A stretch of DNA of 64,000 nt from Allobosea sp. CRIB-10 (GTDB taxonomy: Bacteria > Pseudomonadota > Alphaproteobacteria > Rhizobiales > Beijerinckiaceae), in NCBI RefSeq assembly GCF_900112185.1, contig NZ_FOKP01000013.1:99758-163757 (forward strand). Reading direction: 5' to 3'. Below are positions 1 through 9,281 of this stretch, one piece after another. Both the position numbers and the translations under genes were made by a program. The notes beneath the pieces are model-generated. The model saw only the letters and a list, made by a program, of their open reading frames with translations, had not been told where the DNA came from and did not search any database. Position 1 is the stretch's first letter. Each line of letters starts with the position of its first letter.

Positions 1-5
1 GGCGA

Positions 6-893
6 TCACGGCGACGCCACCGCCTTCAACCATTGCCTGACAGCCTGGACATCGGCACTGGCCATGTTCTCCTCGGTCGCGACCAGATGGTAGCGGTGCC
101 CCTCAATAACCGGGCCGAACGGGTGGACGAGGACGCCGCGCGCCAGCTCGTCCTCGACCATGAGCAGGCTGACGATGACGGCGCCCTGCCCGGCCACCGC
201 CGCCTGGATCGCGTGGCTTTCGTCGGTGATTCGCAGGCCCGCATCGATATTCAGGCCCGGCACCTGCGCCAAGGCCTGCCAGCGCCGCCAGTCCGGCTGC
301 AGGTCCCGGCGCCGCCATTCCGAATGGATCAACGTCGCCGCGGTGAGATCGGAAGAGTCGCGCAGGCCGAGCGCAGGGCTGCAGACGACGCCGAAGCGGT
401 CCTGGCACAGCACTTCGGAGGCCAGACCTGCGAACGGCCCTGCCCCGTAGCGCACGGCGATGTCGGCGGCGCCGCCGGCCAGATCGACGGCGTCGTCCGA
501 AGCGTGCAGCCGCAACGCGAATTGCGGCCATTGCGCCTGGAACGAGCTCAGTGCCGGAATCAGGCGCCGGGCGGTGAAGAGCGTCGTCGCGCTGACCGTC
601 ACCGCGCTCCGCGCGGGCGCTGCCGACAGCGCGGCGATGGCCCGCGCGAAACTGTCCAGACCGTCCCTGAGCACGGGATAGAGCTGCGCGCCGGCCGGCG
701 TCAGCGCGACGCGCCGGACATGCCGCTCGAACAGCGGCAGGCCGAGCGTCGCCTCCAGCAGCCGCATCTGGTGGCTGATCGCGGTCGGCGTCACCGCCAG
801 TTCGTCAGCCGCCTTCTGGAAGCTCAAATGACGCGCCGCAGCCTCGAAGGCGCGCAGCGCGGCCAGCGGCGGAAGTTTCCGGGGATTTGTCAC
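6..893 (-). CDS. LysR-family transcriptional regulator (GcvA-like)
   Basis: A DNA-binding regulator of the LysR family. The N-terminal winged helix-turn-helix (about residues 8-66) carries the typical pattern AFEAAARHLSFQKAADEL followed by TPTAISHQMRLLE, and a periplasmic-binding-like effector domain follows. The reading frame stays open to about 1091, but that would overlap the divergent azoreductase gene. The GTG at 893 directly precedes the conserved TNPRKLPPLAALRAFEAAA start and gives about 295 residues, the usual LysR length. The LysR-azoreductase divergent pair suggests it controls the neighbour. The effector is unknown. Confidence 0.88.
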   Translation of the reverse strand: MTNPRKLPPLAALRAFEAAARHLSFQKAADELAVTPTAISHQMRLLEATLGLPLFERHVRRVALTPAGAQLYPVLRDGLDSFARAIAALSAAPARSAVTVSATTLFTARRLIPALSSFQAQWPQFALRLHASDDAVDLAGGAADIAVRYGAGPFAGLASEVLCQDRFGVVCSPALGLRDSSDLTAATLIHSEWRRRDLQPDWRRWQALAQVPGLNIDAGLRITDESHAIQAAVAGQGAVIVSLLMVEDELARGVLVHPFGPVIEGHRYHLVATEENMASADVQAVRQWLKAVASP

Positions 894-912
894 AGATGAA
901 ACAATCTCATCT
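894..912. promoter_or_regulatory. Candidate LysR box in the divergent promoter region
   Basis: An interrupted palindrome (AGATGA, 7 nt, TCATCT) immediately upstream of the LysR GTG contains a T-N11-A core (T897 to A909), the usual LysR contact pattern. A second short palindrome, GATAG-CGAC-CTATC, lies at 947-960. Together they would fit autoregulation plus control of azoR. This is a sequence-pattern call only. Confidence 0.4.
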
Positions 913-1011
913 ATCAGCTGAGGAATTCGCCTTTGTAGCACAGATGGATAGCGACCTATCTGAAGGAAAGCGAGAGCTTCACATGAGCTGCTCGGCTTTA
1001 TGGAGATCGTT

Positions 1012-1722
1012 ATGCAGTCCCTCAACATCCTCCAGATCGATGCCAGCGCCCGCCCCGGCATCTCCGGGGTCGACCCACGCGGGTCGCACACCCGCCGCCT
1101 GACCCGCCGCTTCGTCGAGCGCTGGCAGGCTGCGCGTCCGCAGGACAGCGTGACCTATCGCGATGTCGGCCAGCAGCCGCCCTCACCCGTCAGCAGCGAC
1201 TGGATCGCCGCAGCGTTCACCCGGCCCGAGCGCCGCGACGAGGCAGCGCGGGCGCAGCTCGCCGAGAGCGACATGCTGGTGCAGGAGTTGCTGCGGGCCG
1301 ACCTGATCGTGATCGGGGCGCCCATGTACAATTTCGGCCTGCCCGCCCAGCTCAAGGCCTGGGTCGACAATGTCGTGCGCGTCGGCGTGACCTTCGGCTT
1401 CGACCGCAGCCGCCAGGGCGAGCCTTATTGGCCGATGCTGCCGGCGGGCAAGCGCCTCTTCATCCTCTCATCGCGCGGCGACTACGGCTACGACCCTGGC
1501 GGGCGCCTGGGAGACATCAACCTGGTCGAGCGCGGATTGAGCGTGCCGATGAGCTATCTAGGCCTGACGCAAACCCATTCGATCGCCATCGAGTATGACG
1601 AGTTCGGCGATGAGCGCCTGCGGGCGTCGATCTCGGCGGCCGAGGCCGCGGTCGATGCGTTGGTCGCGGAGCTGGCGCGGAATGCTGCCGAGGTCGTGGA
1701 GCGCGAGCCTGTGATGGCCTGA
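1012..1722 (+). CDS. azoR: FMN-dependent NADH-azoreductase (AcpD/AzoR family)
   Basis: A flavodoxin-fold quinone/azo reductase that uses FMN and NADH for two-electron reduction in the cytoplasm. The N-terminus LNILQIDASARPG, with S-x-T later, forms the FMN phosphate loop. The segment IGAPMYNFGLPAQLKAWVDNVVRVGVTF is the family signature, followed by SSRGDYGYDPGG. A GGAG ribosome site 6-7 nt upstream favours the ATG at 1012 over the in-frame ATG at 1000. The length (236 aa) is slightly above the E. coli enzyme. Divergent from the LysR gene and probably controlled by it. Confidence 0.9.
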   Translation: MQSLNILQIDASARPGISGVDPRGSHTRRLTRRFVERWQAARPQDSVTYRDVGQQPPSPVSSDWIAAAFTRPERRDEAARAQLAESDMLVQELLRADLIVIGAPMYNFGLPAQLKAWVDNVVRVGVTFGFDRSRQGEPYWPMLPAGKRLFILSSRGDYGYDPGGRLGDINLVERGLSVPMSYLGLTQTHSIAIEYDEFGDERLRASISAAEAAVDALVAELARNAAEVVEREPVMA

Positions 1723-1780
1723 CCGAACCGCAGCGACGATCCGGTGAAGCAGCCAAGCCGACCGGGTCGTGGCGCTGCCC

Positions 1781-3478
1781 TCAGAGCCCGCGCATGCGGG
1801 CAACGAGCTCCTCGACCAGCGGCTCGCGCGGCTCGACTTGCCCCGGCATCCTGCCGGCCATGGCCGGCAGCTCCTCCGGCCGCTGCTCCGCAAAGCGCAT
1901 GCGCATCGTCGTCGCCACCGCCTCGCCGAAGGCGATCGCCTCGCGATTGCCGATCGAGGAGAGGAAGGAGATGGTGCTGGCCGAGGCGTCGGCGATCGCG
2001 GCGCGGATGATCTGCTGGTCGCGCTCGTTGCCGAGGCGCATGGCGAAGACGGTCGAGCACTGCGACAGGATGGTCGGGTCGAGCTCGCCTGGGCGCTGCG
2101 TCACGATGCCGAGATAGGCGCCGTATTTGCGTCCTTCCTTGGCGATGCGAGCGATGGCCTGGCGCGTCGGCGTGAAGCCAAGCGCCTGGTCCTGCGGGAC
2201 ATAGCGATGCGCCTCCTCGCAGAGCAGCAGGACCTCGTAACCGCCGCGACTCGCCATGGCGAGGTCGAAAGAGAGCCGCGCCAGGCTGGACGCAACGGCG
2301 TTGACGACCTCGGAAGGCAGCCCGGCGAGCTGGAACACGGTGATCGGCCGGCCGCGATGCGGCACCCGGAAGACCTGGCTCACCACCGGCGCGATCGTCT
2401 CCATGCTGTTGGCATGGGCGAAGAGGAAGCCGTAGCGCGGGTCGGCGTGCAGTGTTTCCAGCCGTACCCTCAGCGCTCGCAGGGTCGTGCGCGGATAGCG
2501 CAGCTCGTGCAGGCCGATCAGTTCGTCGATCGCGGCAAAAAGATCGGCGAGGCGATAGGGCGCGGCGAACTCGGCCGTTCCACTGCTTTCGCCCGGCCGG
2601 CGGGCGGCGCCGAGATCCAGTGGCCGCTTCAGTACGCTGCTGCCGAGATCGCGCGCCATATCCTGGGGCGAGACATTGCGGTAGCGGGCGCGCGCGGTTG
2701 CGATGGCCTCTCGCAGAATCTCGGCTTCGTCTTCCAGGGGCGGGCGGCCGCGGAAGACAATGTCGGCGAATTCCTCGAAGCGAAACAGCCAGAACGGCAG
2801 GTCGAGCGTGTTCGCATCGATCCGTACCGAATTGTCGGGGAAGGCGTGAGCATACTCGTTGTGGGGATCGAGGATCAGCACGCGCAGGTTCGGTTTGACC
2901 GCGACCGCCTTGCGCAGGATCAGTGCGACCGCACTCGACTTGCCGACGCCGGTGGTGCCGAGCACGGCGAAATGACGCGAGAGCAGGCGCTCGATGTCGA
3001 CGCTCGCCGAAACACCCGCATCTTGCGTCAGGCTGCCGAGGACGACGCCCTTGCGCTGGCCGAGATCGTGGATGTGCTCCAGGTCGCGCGAGCGGATGCG
3101 GTGCGCCAACGCCCCGATCGGCGGATAGCTGGTGATGCCGCTGTCGAAGCGCGCGGTCCCGCTCTCGCCGTCGACGACTTCGCCGAGCAGCTCGACTTCG
3201 ACCGCGACAGTATTGGCTGCGGCCTCGTTCCAGATCGGCTCCAGCGCACGCATCTCGTAGACCAGCCCGACGATGCGGCTCCTGCCGAGATTGATCGAGA
3301 GGAGGCGGCCGATGGCGCAGCCGTCCAGCGCTCCCCTCGCCACGCTCGCCGCGATGGTGGCGCGCGAGCCCGAGCAGGCGATCACGCGGCCGAGCGCACG
3401 GTCGGTCGGCTGGCTTGGATCACGCCGGTCGGACGTGATCTCGCTCTCGAACTGGCGATGGTTCGCGGGAAGCTGCAT
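1781..3478 (-). CDS. HerA-like hexameric DNA-translocase ATPase (DUF87/HAS-barrel)
   Basis: An ATPase of the HerA/FtsK superfamily, 565 aa. The N-terminal region has the beta-rich HAS-barrel character. Walker A is GTTGVGKS at residues 174-181, and a hydrophobic strand ending LLLCEEAHRYVP forms Walker B with the HerA-type Glu-Glu pair. The C-terminal part carries a sensor region (GIVTQRPGELDPTILSQC). HerA proteins are ring translocases that often work with a NurA nuclease in DNA end processing, or with SIR2/nuclease partners in phage defence. No NurA, SIR2 or nuclease gene is adjacent, so this looks like the stand-alone bacterial form. Cellular role not known. Confidence 0.85.
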   Translation of the reverse strand: MQLPANHRQFESEITSDRRDPSQPTDRALGRVIACSGSRATIAASVARGALDGCAIGRLLSINLGRSRIVGLVYEMRALEPIWNEAAANTVAVEVELLGEVVDGESGTARFDSGITSYPPIGALAHRIRSRDLEHIHDLGQRKGVVLGSLTQDAGVSASVDIERLLSRHFAVLGTTGVGKSSAVALILRKAVAVKPNLRVLILDPHNEYAHAFPDNSVRIDANTLDLPFWLFRFEEFADIVFRGRPPLEDEAEILREAIATARARYRNVSPQDMARDLGSSVLKRPLDLGAARRPGESSGTAEFAAPYRLADLFAAIDELIGLHELRYPRTTLRALRVRLETLHADPRYGFLFAHANSMETIAPVVSQVFRVPHRGRPITVFQLAGLPSEVVNAVASSLARLSFDLAMASRGGYEVLLLCEEAHRYVPQDQALGFTPTRQAIARIAKEGRKYGAYLGIVTQRPGELDPTILSQCSTVFAMRLGNERDQQIIRAAIADASASTISFLSSIGNREAIAFGEAVATTMRMRFAEQRPEELPAMAGRMPGQVEPREPLVEELVARMRGL

Positions 3479-3545
3479 GACAGGTCTGAAAACGCCTCAG
3501 AGAGATGTGCGAGGCTAGTTTCCAGGACTTAACAACAGTCACGCC

Positions 3546-3582
3546 GCAAATTGCGTGCATATTCCCATGAAGCACGCATTGC
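3546..3582. promoter_or_regulatory. Imperfect inverted repeat between herA-like gene and pdxJ
   Basis: Arms GCAAATTGCGTGC (3546-3558) and GCACGCATTGC (3572-3582) face each other in the 204-bp divergent gap. Part of the motif recurs as GCGTGTG just downstream. It could be an operator, but no regulator can be assigned. Confidence 0.3.
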
Positions 3583-3682
3583 GTGTGTCGATTGATCAAC
3601 AACGCTGACGGGGTCGATCACATCGCTTGCCTTGAACCCGTGTCGGTCGCGGCGTAGACGGCGAAGGACGAGGGGGGCGACG

Positions 3683-4435
3683 ATGACCAAGAACCGCTTG
3701 CGCCTGGGTGTGAACATCGACCATGTCGCGACCGTGCGGAATGCGCGCGGCGGCGCCCTGCCCGATCCGGTACGCGCCGCGCATCTCGCGGTAGCCGCCG
3801 GCGCCGATGGCATCACCGCCCATCTGCGCGAGGATAGGCGCCATATCCGCGACGCCGACATGCAAAGGCTCGCGAGCGAACTCTCCAAGCCGCTGAATTT
3901 CGAGATGGCCGCGACAGCGGAGATGATCGGCCTCGCCGAGAGATTCAGGCCGCATGCCGCCTGCCTGGTACCGGAGAAGCGCGAGGAGCGCACCACCGAG
4001 GGCGGGCTCGATGTGGTCGGGCAGGCCCAGGCGCTGGCTGCCCCGATCGCCCGGCTGCGGGACGCCGGCTGCCGCGTCTCGCTGTTCATCGAGGCGGATG
4101 AGGCCCCGATCGCGATGGCGGCCAAGCTCGGCGCGCCGGTCGTCGAACTCCATACCGGCACCTGGTGCCATGCCGTCGCCGATGGCCATGCCGACAAGGC
4201 GGAAGCCGAGTTCCAGCGGCTCGCCAGCGGCGCGGCCTTCGGCGCCTCGCTCGGCCTCGAGGTCCATGCCGGGCACGGGCTGGATTACGACACGGCGCGC
4301 AAGCTCGCCGGCGTTCCAGCCTTTGTCGAGTTCAACATCGGCCATTTCCTGATCGGCGAAGCGATCTTCGTCGGGCTGGAGACCGCGATCGCCGTGATGC
4401 GGCGGGCGATGGACGAAGGCCGTGCCGCCAGCTAA
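3683..4435 (+). CDS. pdxJ: Pyridoxine 5'-phosphate synthase
   Basis: Condenses 1-deoxy-D-xylulose 5-phosphate with 1-amino-acetone 3-phosphate in the DXP-dependent vitamin B6 pathway (cytoplasm). The N-terminus [19 protein letters not shown] is the PdxJ signature, followed by [14 protein letters not shown], and [17 protein letters not shown] is the phosphate/active-site loop. 250 aa, the normal family length. The ATG at 3683 is preceded by a strong AGGGGGG site, whereas upstream in-frame codons give an Arg-rich non-homologous leader. It lies 9 nt before acpS and is probably cotranscribed with it. Confidence 0.97.
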   Translation: MTKNRLRLGVNIDHVATVRNARGGALPDPVRAAHLAVAAGADGITAHLREDRRHIRDADMQRLASELSKPLNFEMAATAEMIGLAERFRPHAACLVPEKREERTTEGGLDVVGQAQALAAPIARLRDAGCRVSLFIEADEAPIAMAAKLGAPVVELHTGTWCHAVADGHADKAEAEFQRLASGAAFGASLGLEVHAGHGLDYDTARKLAGVPAFVEFNIGHFLIGEAIFVGLETAIAVMRRAMDEGRAAS

Positions 4436-4444
4436 ATCGGCGGG

Positions 4445-4849
4445 ATGATCCTCGGCATCGGCTCTGATCTCTGCGACATCCGCCGCATCGAAAACTCGCT
4501 CGCCCGCTTCGGCGATCGCTTCACGCAGCGCGTCTTCACGGCCGGCGAGCAGGCGAAATCCGACCGCCGCGCCACCCGTGCGGCCTCCTATGCCCGCCGC
4601 TTCGCCGCCAAGGAGGCCTGCTCTAAGGCGCTCGGCACCGGCATCCGCTCCGGCGTGTTCTGGCGTGACATGGAGGTGGTGAACCTGCCGAGCGGGCGGC
4701 CGACCATGCGGCTGACCGGCGGCGCTGCGGCGCGTCTCGCCGAAATGGTGCCGCCCGGCCATGAGGCGGTCGTGCATGTCTCGCTGACCGACGATCCGCC
4801 TCTGGCGCAAGCCTTCGTGGTGATCGAGGCCAGGCCCGTTCAGGCCTGA
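4445..4849 (+). CDS. acpS: Holo-[acyl-carrier-protein] synthase
   Basis: Transfers 4'-phosphopantetheine from CoA to acyl carrier protein. The start [16 protein letters not shown] contains the Mg-binding Asp of the G-(I/T)-D motif, and [16 protein letters not shown] is the second signature (K-E-A-x-x-K). 134 aa, normal for a trimeric AcpS. It sits 9 nt after pdxJ. In many Rhizobiales acpS directly precedes lepB; here aqpZ is inserted on the opposite strand between them. Confidence 0.96.
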   Translation: MILGIGSDLCDIRRIENSLARFGDRFTQRVFTAGEQAKSDRRATRAASYARRFAAKEACSKALGTGIRSGVFWRDMEVVNLPSGRPTMRLTGGAAARLAEMVPPGHEAVVHVSLTDDPPLAQAFVVIEARPVQA

Positions 4850-4883
4850 CCTCGGATTGCGTATCGTGCGGCCGGGGCCGACC

Positions 4884-5594
4884 TCAGCCGGTGACCTGGT
4901 CCTGCGATTCACCGCTCAGCCAGCGATAGATCACGCCGCCAAGAACGCCGCCGATGATCGGCGCCAGCCAGAACAGCCAGAGTTGCTGCAGCGCCCAGCC
5001 GCCGACGAACAGCGCCGGGCCGGTCGAGCGCGCCGGGTTCACCGAGGTGTTGGTGACCGGGATGCTGACCAGGTGGATCAAGGCGAGCCCGAGGCCGATG
5101 GCGAGCGGAGCGAAGCCGGCTGGCGCCTTGCCATGGGTCGCGCCCATGATGATGAACAGGAACATCATGGTCATCACCACCTCGGTCAGGAAGGCCGAGG
5201 CCAAGCCGTATTTGCCGGGCGAATGTTCGCCATAGCCGTTGGAGGCGAAGCCCTTGGCGAGATCGAAGCCGGGCGCACCGACCGCGATGAAATAGAGCAC
5301 CGTGGCAGCGAGGATGGCGCCGACGACCTGCGCGACGATGTAGGGAACGACCTGACTGGTCGGGAAGCGTCCACCGGCGGCAAGGCCGATCGTGACGGCC
5401 GGATTGAGGTGACAGCCGGAGATGTGGCCGATCGAGTAGGCCATGGTGACGACGGTCAAACCGAATGCGAGAGAAACGCCAAGCAACCCGATGCCGACCT
5501 GCGGGAAGCCCGCCGCGATCACGGCGCTGCCGCAGCCGGCGAAGGTCAGCCAGAAGGTCCCGATCACCTCTGCGACATAATTTCTCGTGCTCAT
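4884..5594 (-). CDS. aqpZ: Aquaporin Z
   Basis: A six-helix inner-membrane water channel of the MIP family. Both half-helix motifs are present: HLNPAVT (Asn about residue 64) and [11 protein letters not shown] in the second half. The Arg after the second NPA and the flanking ar/R positions fit an aquaporin rather than a glycerol facilitator. The ATG at 5594 has a GGGGGA site about 6 nt upstream. A longer start at 5621 is possible but adds nine poorly conserved residues. It is transcribed opposite to acpS and lepB and breaks the usual acpS-lepB adjacency. Confidence 0.94.
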   Translation of the reverse strand: MSTRNYVAEVIGTFWLTFAGCGSAVIAAGFPQVGIGLLGVSLAFGLTVVTMAYSIGHISGCHLNPAVTIGLAAGGRFPTSQVVPYIVAQVVGAILAATVLYFIAVGAPGFDLAKGFASNGYGEHSPGKYGLASAFLTEVVMTMMFLFIIMGATHGKAPAGFAPLAIGLGLALIHLVSIPVTNTSVNPARSTGPALFVGGWALQQLWLFWLAPIIGGVLGGVIYRWLSGESQDQVTG

Positions 5595-5974
5595 GTCGAT
5601 TCCCCCATTGGTTGCGATCACAGGACTGTGATCCCAGGGCGACCCAGCGTCAATCTGGCGCAGACGCAGAGGCCAGCCGCGCCGATGAAGGCCGGCCGTC
5701 AGGCCAACGCAGGTTCCGGTAGGCAGCGCTTTACCGGTCTCCGCGCGGCGTGGCCGGGCCGGCCTGCAGCGGCGCTCGCAGGGTCGCCTTGCGCTGCGGA
5801 CAGCACCCGGGGCTTTTCGGCGCCGGCCGATGGGAGTATCGGCACGACGTGCCTACGGCCCGTGCAAGGGCCGCCCATCCTTCCCATATTGCCTTGCCAT
5901 GCCGCAGCTGCGTTGTCCGACGCCCGATAGTCGGCTAGACCGCGCACTTGAAACGCAGCCAGCAGGAGCCACGC
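5595..5974. other. Gene-free divergent region between aqpZ and lepB
   Basis: About 380 bp with no convincing coding sequence on either strand. It must hold the divergent promoters for aqpZ and the lepB-rnc-era operon. The only structure I see is a short hairpin, CCGAC-gcccgata-GTCGG, around 5918-5935. No recognisable riboswitch or RNA gene was found. Confidence 0.5.
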
Positions 5975-6739
5975 GTGGCGAACGACGCCGAGATCAAGAG
6001 CAAGACCAAGGACGAAGGCGGCATCCTCGAGACGATCAAGGTCGTCGTCCAGGCACTGCTCATCGCCCTGGTGATCCGCACCCTGCTGTTCCAGCCCTTC
6101 AACATACCCTCGGGCTCGCTGATCCCGACGCTGCTGATCGGCGACTATCTGTTCGTGTCGAAATACACCTACGGGTATTCGAAGCACTCGATGCCGTTCA
6201 GCCCGCCGCTGTTCCAGGGCCGGATCTGGGCCGCCGAGCCCAAGCGCGGCGACATCGCCGTGTTCAAGCTGCCGAGCGATAATTCGACCGACTACATCAA
6301 GCGCGTCATCGGCCTGCCGGGCGACCGCATCCAGATGATCGACGGCGTGCTGCACATCAACAACCAGCCGGTGAAGCGCGAGCGGATCGCCGATTTCGTC
6401 ACCACCGACGCCTGGGGCCGTGCCGCGAACGCGATCCAGTATCGCGAGACCCTGCCGAACGGCGTCAGCCACCAGATCATCGAGCGCGAGGGCGACACCG
6501 GCACCTTCGACAACACCCCGGTGTTCGCGGTGCCGGCCGGCCATTTCTTCATGATGGGCGACAATCGCGACAACTCGCTCGATTCGCGCGACCGCAGCGT
6601 CGGCTACGTGCCGTTCGAGAATTTCGTCGGCCGCGCCGAGATCATCTTCTTCTCGATCGACGAGGGAGCGTCGGCCTGGCGCATCTGGGAATGGCCCTGG
6701 ACGGTGCGCTGGAACCGCATGTTCTCGACGATCAAGTGA
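5975..6739 (+). CDS. lepB: Signal peptidase I
   Basis: The membrane-bound Ser/Lys protease that removes Sec and Tat signal peptides. One N-terminal transmembrane helix (about residues 21-38) is followed by the catalytic Ser in NIPSGS (Ser46) and the general-base Lys in DYIKRVIGLPGD (Lys109). The box MMGDNRDNSLDSR then closes the fold. A GTG at 5975 with AGGAG 6 nt upstream is the best start; an in-frame TTG at 5948 lies upstream of that ribosome site. 254 aa, typical for alphaproteobacteria. Its stop overlaps the rnc start. Confidence 0.95.
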   Translation: MANDAEIKSKTKDEGGILETIKVVVQALLIALVIRTLLFQPFNIPSGSLIPTLLIGDYLFVSKYTYGYSKHSMPFSPPLFQGRIWAAEPKRGDIAVFKLPSDNSTDYIKRVIGLPGDRIQMIDGVLHINNQPVKRERIADFVTTDAWGRAANAIQYRETLPNGVSHQIIEREGDTGTFDNTPVFAVPAGHFFMMGDNRDNSLDSRDRSVGYVPFENFVGRAEIIFFSIDEGASAWRIWEWPWTVRWNRMFSTIK

Positions 6740-7467
6740 GCAAGGCCAGCGATAGCGGCCGCAAGCTGCCCGAGCTCTCGCGGCTCGAGGACAGGCTCGG
6801 CCACCGCTTCCGTGACCGGGCCCTGCTGGAGACGGCGCTTACCCATATGAGCGCCGATCCGCGCCGGATCGCGAGCTATCAGCGGCTCGAATTTTTGGGC
6901 GACCGCGTGCTCGGCCTCTCGGTCGCCGACATGCTGTTCACCACCTATCCGCAGGCCGAGGAAGGCGACATGTCGCGCCGCCTCGCCGACCTCGTGCGCA
7001 AGGAGACCTGCGCGGCGGTCGCGAGCGCCTGGGATGTCGGGCCGCATCTGCGGCTCGGCGAGGGCGAAATCCTCTCGGGCGCGCGCAAGAACAAGGCGAT
7101 CCTGGCCGATGCCTGCGAGGCGATCATCGGCGCCGTCTTCATCGATGGCGGCTATGGCGCGGCGCGCAAGCTGGTCGAGGCCGGCTTCGGCGAGCGGCTG
7201 CTGACGCCGGTAACGCCCTTGCGCGACGCCAAGACGGCGCTGCAGGAATGGGCGCAAGGCCAGGGCCATCCGACGCCGACCTATGCCGAGCGCGGCCGCT
7301 CGGGCCCCGACCATGCGCCGATCTTCCGCATCGCGGTGCGAATCGGCTCTTTGGCCGAGGCCGAGGCCGAAGGACGCTCGAAGCGGCTGGCCGAGCAGGC
7401 GGCGGCCGAAGCCTTCCTGCGCCGGCAGGGATTGTGGAACGAAGGGGCGGAGGCTGACCATGGCTGA
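6736..7467 (+). CDS. rnc: Ribonuclease III
   Basis: A double-strand-specific endoribonuclease acting on rRNA precursors and structured mRNAs. The RNase III signature RLEFLGDRVLGL (about residues 50-61) and the second acidic site ILADACEAIIGAVFIDGG form the metal centre. A double-stranded RNA-binding domain occupies about residues 165-235. The GTG start overlaps the lepB TGA (GTGA), so the two are translationally coupled. 243 aa. Confidence 0.96.
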   Translation: MSKASDSGRKLPELSRLEDRLGHRFRDRALLETALTHMSADPRRIASYQRLEFLGDRVLGLSVADMLFTTYPQAEEGDMSRRLADLVRKETCAAVASAWDVGPHLRLGEGEILSGARKNKAILADACEAIIGAVFIDGGYGAARKLVEAGFGERLLTPVTPLRDAKTALQEWAQGQGHPTPTYAERGRSGPDHAPIFRIAVRIGSLAEAEAEGRSKRLAEQAAAEAFLRRQGLWNEGAEADHG

Positions 7468-8371
7468 AGGCGACCAGCAGACCCGCTGCGGCTTCGTCGC
7501 GCTGATCGGCGCGCCCAATGCCGGCAAGTCGACGCTGCTCAACCAGCTCGTCGGCGCCAAGATTTCGATCGTTTCGCGCAAGGTGCAGACGACGCGCACC
7601 CAGGTGCGCGGCATCGCCCTCTCCGGTCAGACGCAGATCATCTTCGTCGACACGCCCGGCATCTTCGCGCCCAAGCGCCGTCTCGACCGCGCCATGGTGA
7701 CGAGCGCCTGGGGCGGGGCGACCGATGCCGATTTGATCGGCGTGCTGATCGATGTCGGCCGCTTCGACCACGAGGAGAACACCGCGCTGCTGGAGAAGCT
7801 CGCCGTGCTGAAGCAGCCGAAGTTTTTGATCCTCAACAAGATCGACACGATCCCGAAGGAGAAGCTGCTCGCCATCACCGCGGCGGTGAATGAGAGCGCC
7901 ACGTTCGAGACGACCTTCATGGTCGCGGCGCTGACCGGCTATGGCGTCAAGGACATCCTGAGCTGGCTGGAGACTCGGCTGAAGCCCGGCCCCTGGCTTT
8001 ACCCGGAGGACCAGATCTCGGACGCGCCGCTGCGCTTCCTCGCCGCCGAGATCACCCGCGAGAAGATCTTCGAGCGCCTGCACGACGAACTGCCCTATCG
8101 CTCGACCGTCGAGACCGAGAGCTGGCAGCAGCGCCCGGACGGCTCGGTCCGGATCGAGCAGACGATCTATGTCGAGCGCGAAGGCCAGCGGAAGATCGTG
8201 CTCGGCGAAGGCGGCCAGACGATCAAGGCGATCGGCCAGAAGGCGCGTGTCGAGATCGCCGAGGCGGCCGAAGCGAAGGTGCATCTCTTCCTGTTCGTCA
8301 AGGTTCGGGAGAACTGGAGCGACGATCCGGAACGATATCGCGAGATGGGGCTGGAGTTTCCGAAAAGCTGA
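7460..8371 (+). CDS. era: GTPase Era
   Basis: An essential GTPase that binds 16S rRNA near its 3' end and assists 30S assembly. G1 is GAPNAGKS (about 18-25), G3 is DTPG, and G4 is NKID. A C-terminal KH RNA-binding domain carries GEGGQTIKAIGQKAR. The ATG at 7460 overlaps the end of rnc by 8 nt, so rnc and era are coupled. 303 aa. The recO gene that commonly follows era in this order is absent here. Confidence 0.97.
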   Translation: MAEGDQQTRCGFVALIGAPNAGKSTLLNQLVGAKISIVSRKVQTTRTQVRGIALSGQTQIIFVDTPGIFAPKRRLDRAMVTSAWGGATDADLIGVLIDVGRFDHEENTALLEKLAVLKQPKFLILNKIDTIPKEKLLAITAAVNESATFETTFMVAALTGYGVKDILSWLETRLKPGPWLYPEDQISDAPLRFLAAEITREKIFERLHDELPYRSTVETESWQQRPDGSVRIEQTIYVEREGQRKIVLGEGGQTIKAIGQKARVEIAEAAEAKVHLFLFVKVRENWSDDPERYREMGLEFPKS

Positions 8372-8548
8372 ATAGTGCGGCTTTCGCACGCGCAAATGGC
8401 AAAATTCGCTCGCAACCTTGCGCGGTACGCCGCATTCACCACATAAACGCCGAAGGGCTGCTCGATTTGGAGCGCCAGCCTGACATTATTCAACCTTGAT
8501 CCGTGCCGATTCTTATTGATCGACCGTATTTGAGCCAGGAGCCATTAC

Positions 8549-9163
8549 ATGGCAGGTGAGCCGCGCATCGCGCTCTTCATCGACGGTGCCAATCTCTATG
8601 CGACATCGAAGCAGCTCGGCTTCGATATGGACTACCGACGTTTGCTCAAGGAGTTCCAGGGTCGCGGCAATCTGATCCGGGCCTTCTACTTCACGACACT
8701 GGTGGAAAGCGAAGAGTACACCTCGATCAGGCCGCTGGTCGACTGGCTCGACTATAACGGCTACCGGGTCATTACCAAGGCCGCCAAGGAGTTCACCGAC
8801 GCGACCGGCCGCCGCCGCGTCAAGGGCAATATGGATATCGAGCTGGCCATCGAAATGCTCGAGCTCGCCCCTCATCTCGACCACATCTACCTGTTCTCCG
8901 GCGATGGCGACTTCCGCCCGCTGGTCGAGGCGGTGCAGCGCAAGGGTGTCAAGGTCTCGGTGGTCTCTACCATCAACACCAATCCGCCCATGGTCGCCGA
9001 CGATCTGCGCCGGCAATGCGACGAGTTCGTCGAGCTCGCCAGCCTGATGCAGAAGGTCGGGCGCGACCCGGCCGAGCGAGCCGCCCGGGCACCCGGCCAA
9101 GCCAATCCGGGGCTGGAGCGCCGCTATGGCATCCGCCAGGGCGACGAGACGCCGGAAGGCTGA
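8549..9163 (+). CDS. NYN/LabA-like (DUF88) PIN-fold domain protein
   Basis: A small predicted RNase-fold protein of the NYN family, 204 aa. The acidic residues expected of the PIN-like active site are visible: LFIDGANLY near the N-terminus, KGNMDIELAIEM in the middle, and LFSGDGDFRPLVEAV. The last 35 residues are Pro/Ala/Arg-rich and probably disordered. A CAGGAG site precedes the ATG at 8549. In other Rhizobiales this gene lies beside smpB and rpoZ; here rpoZ is not seen. The substrate is unknown; RNA turnover is likely from the family. Confidence 0.85.
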   Translation: MAGEPRIALFIDGANLYATSKQLGFDMDYRRLLKEFQGRGNLIRAFYFTTLVESEEYTSIRPLVDWLDYNGYRVITKAAKEFTDATGRRRVKGNMDIELAIEMLELAPHLDHIYLFSGDGDFRPLVEAVQRKGVKVSVVSTINTNPPMVADDLRRQCDEFVELASLMQKVGRDPAERAARAPGQANPGLERRYGIRQGDETPEG

Positions 9164-9281
9164 ACCTGCCCCACCCTCTCGCGTTGTCGATCGAAGAGCA
9201 GTGGCGTCGAGCCGCGGGCACTTGACCGCGACCGCGGCTCGCGCAAGCTCTGTTTCCGCAACGACACCCGGAGGGCACGCC

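Noticed and set aside
1781..3478. HerA-like ATPase as part of a phage-defence operon
   Set aside because: Neighbours are an azoreductase and pdxJ; no SIR2, NurA, nuclease or DUF4297-like partner is adjacent.
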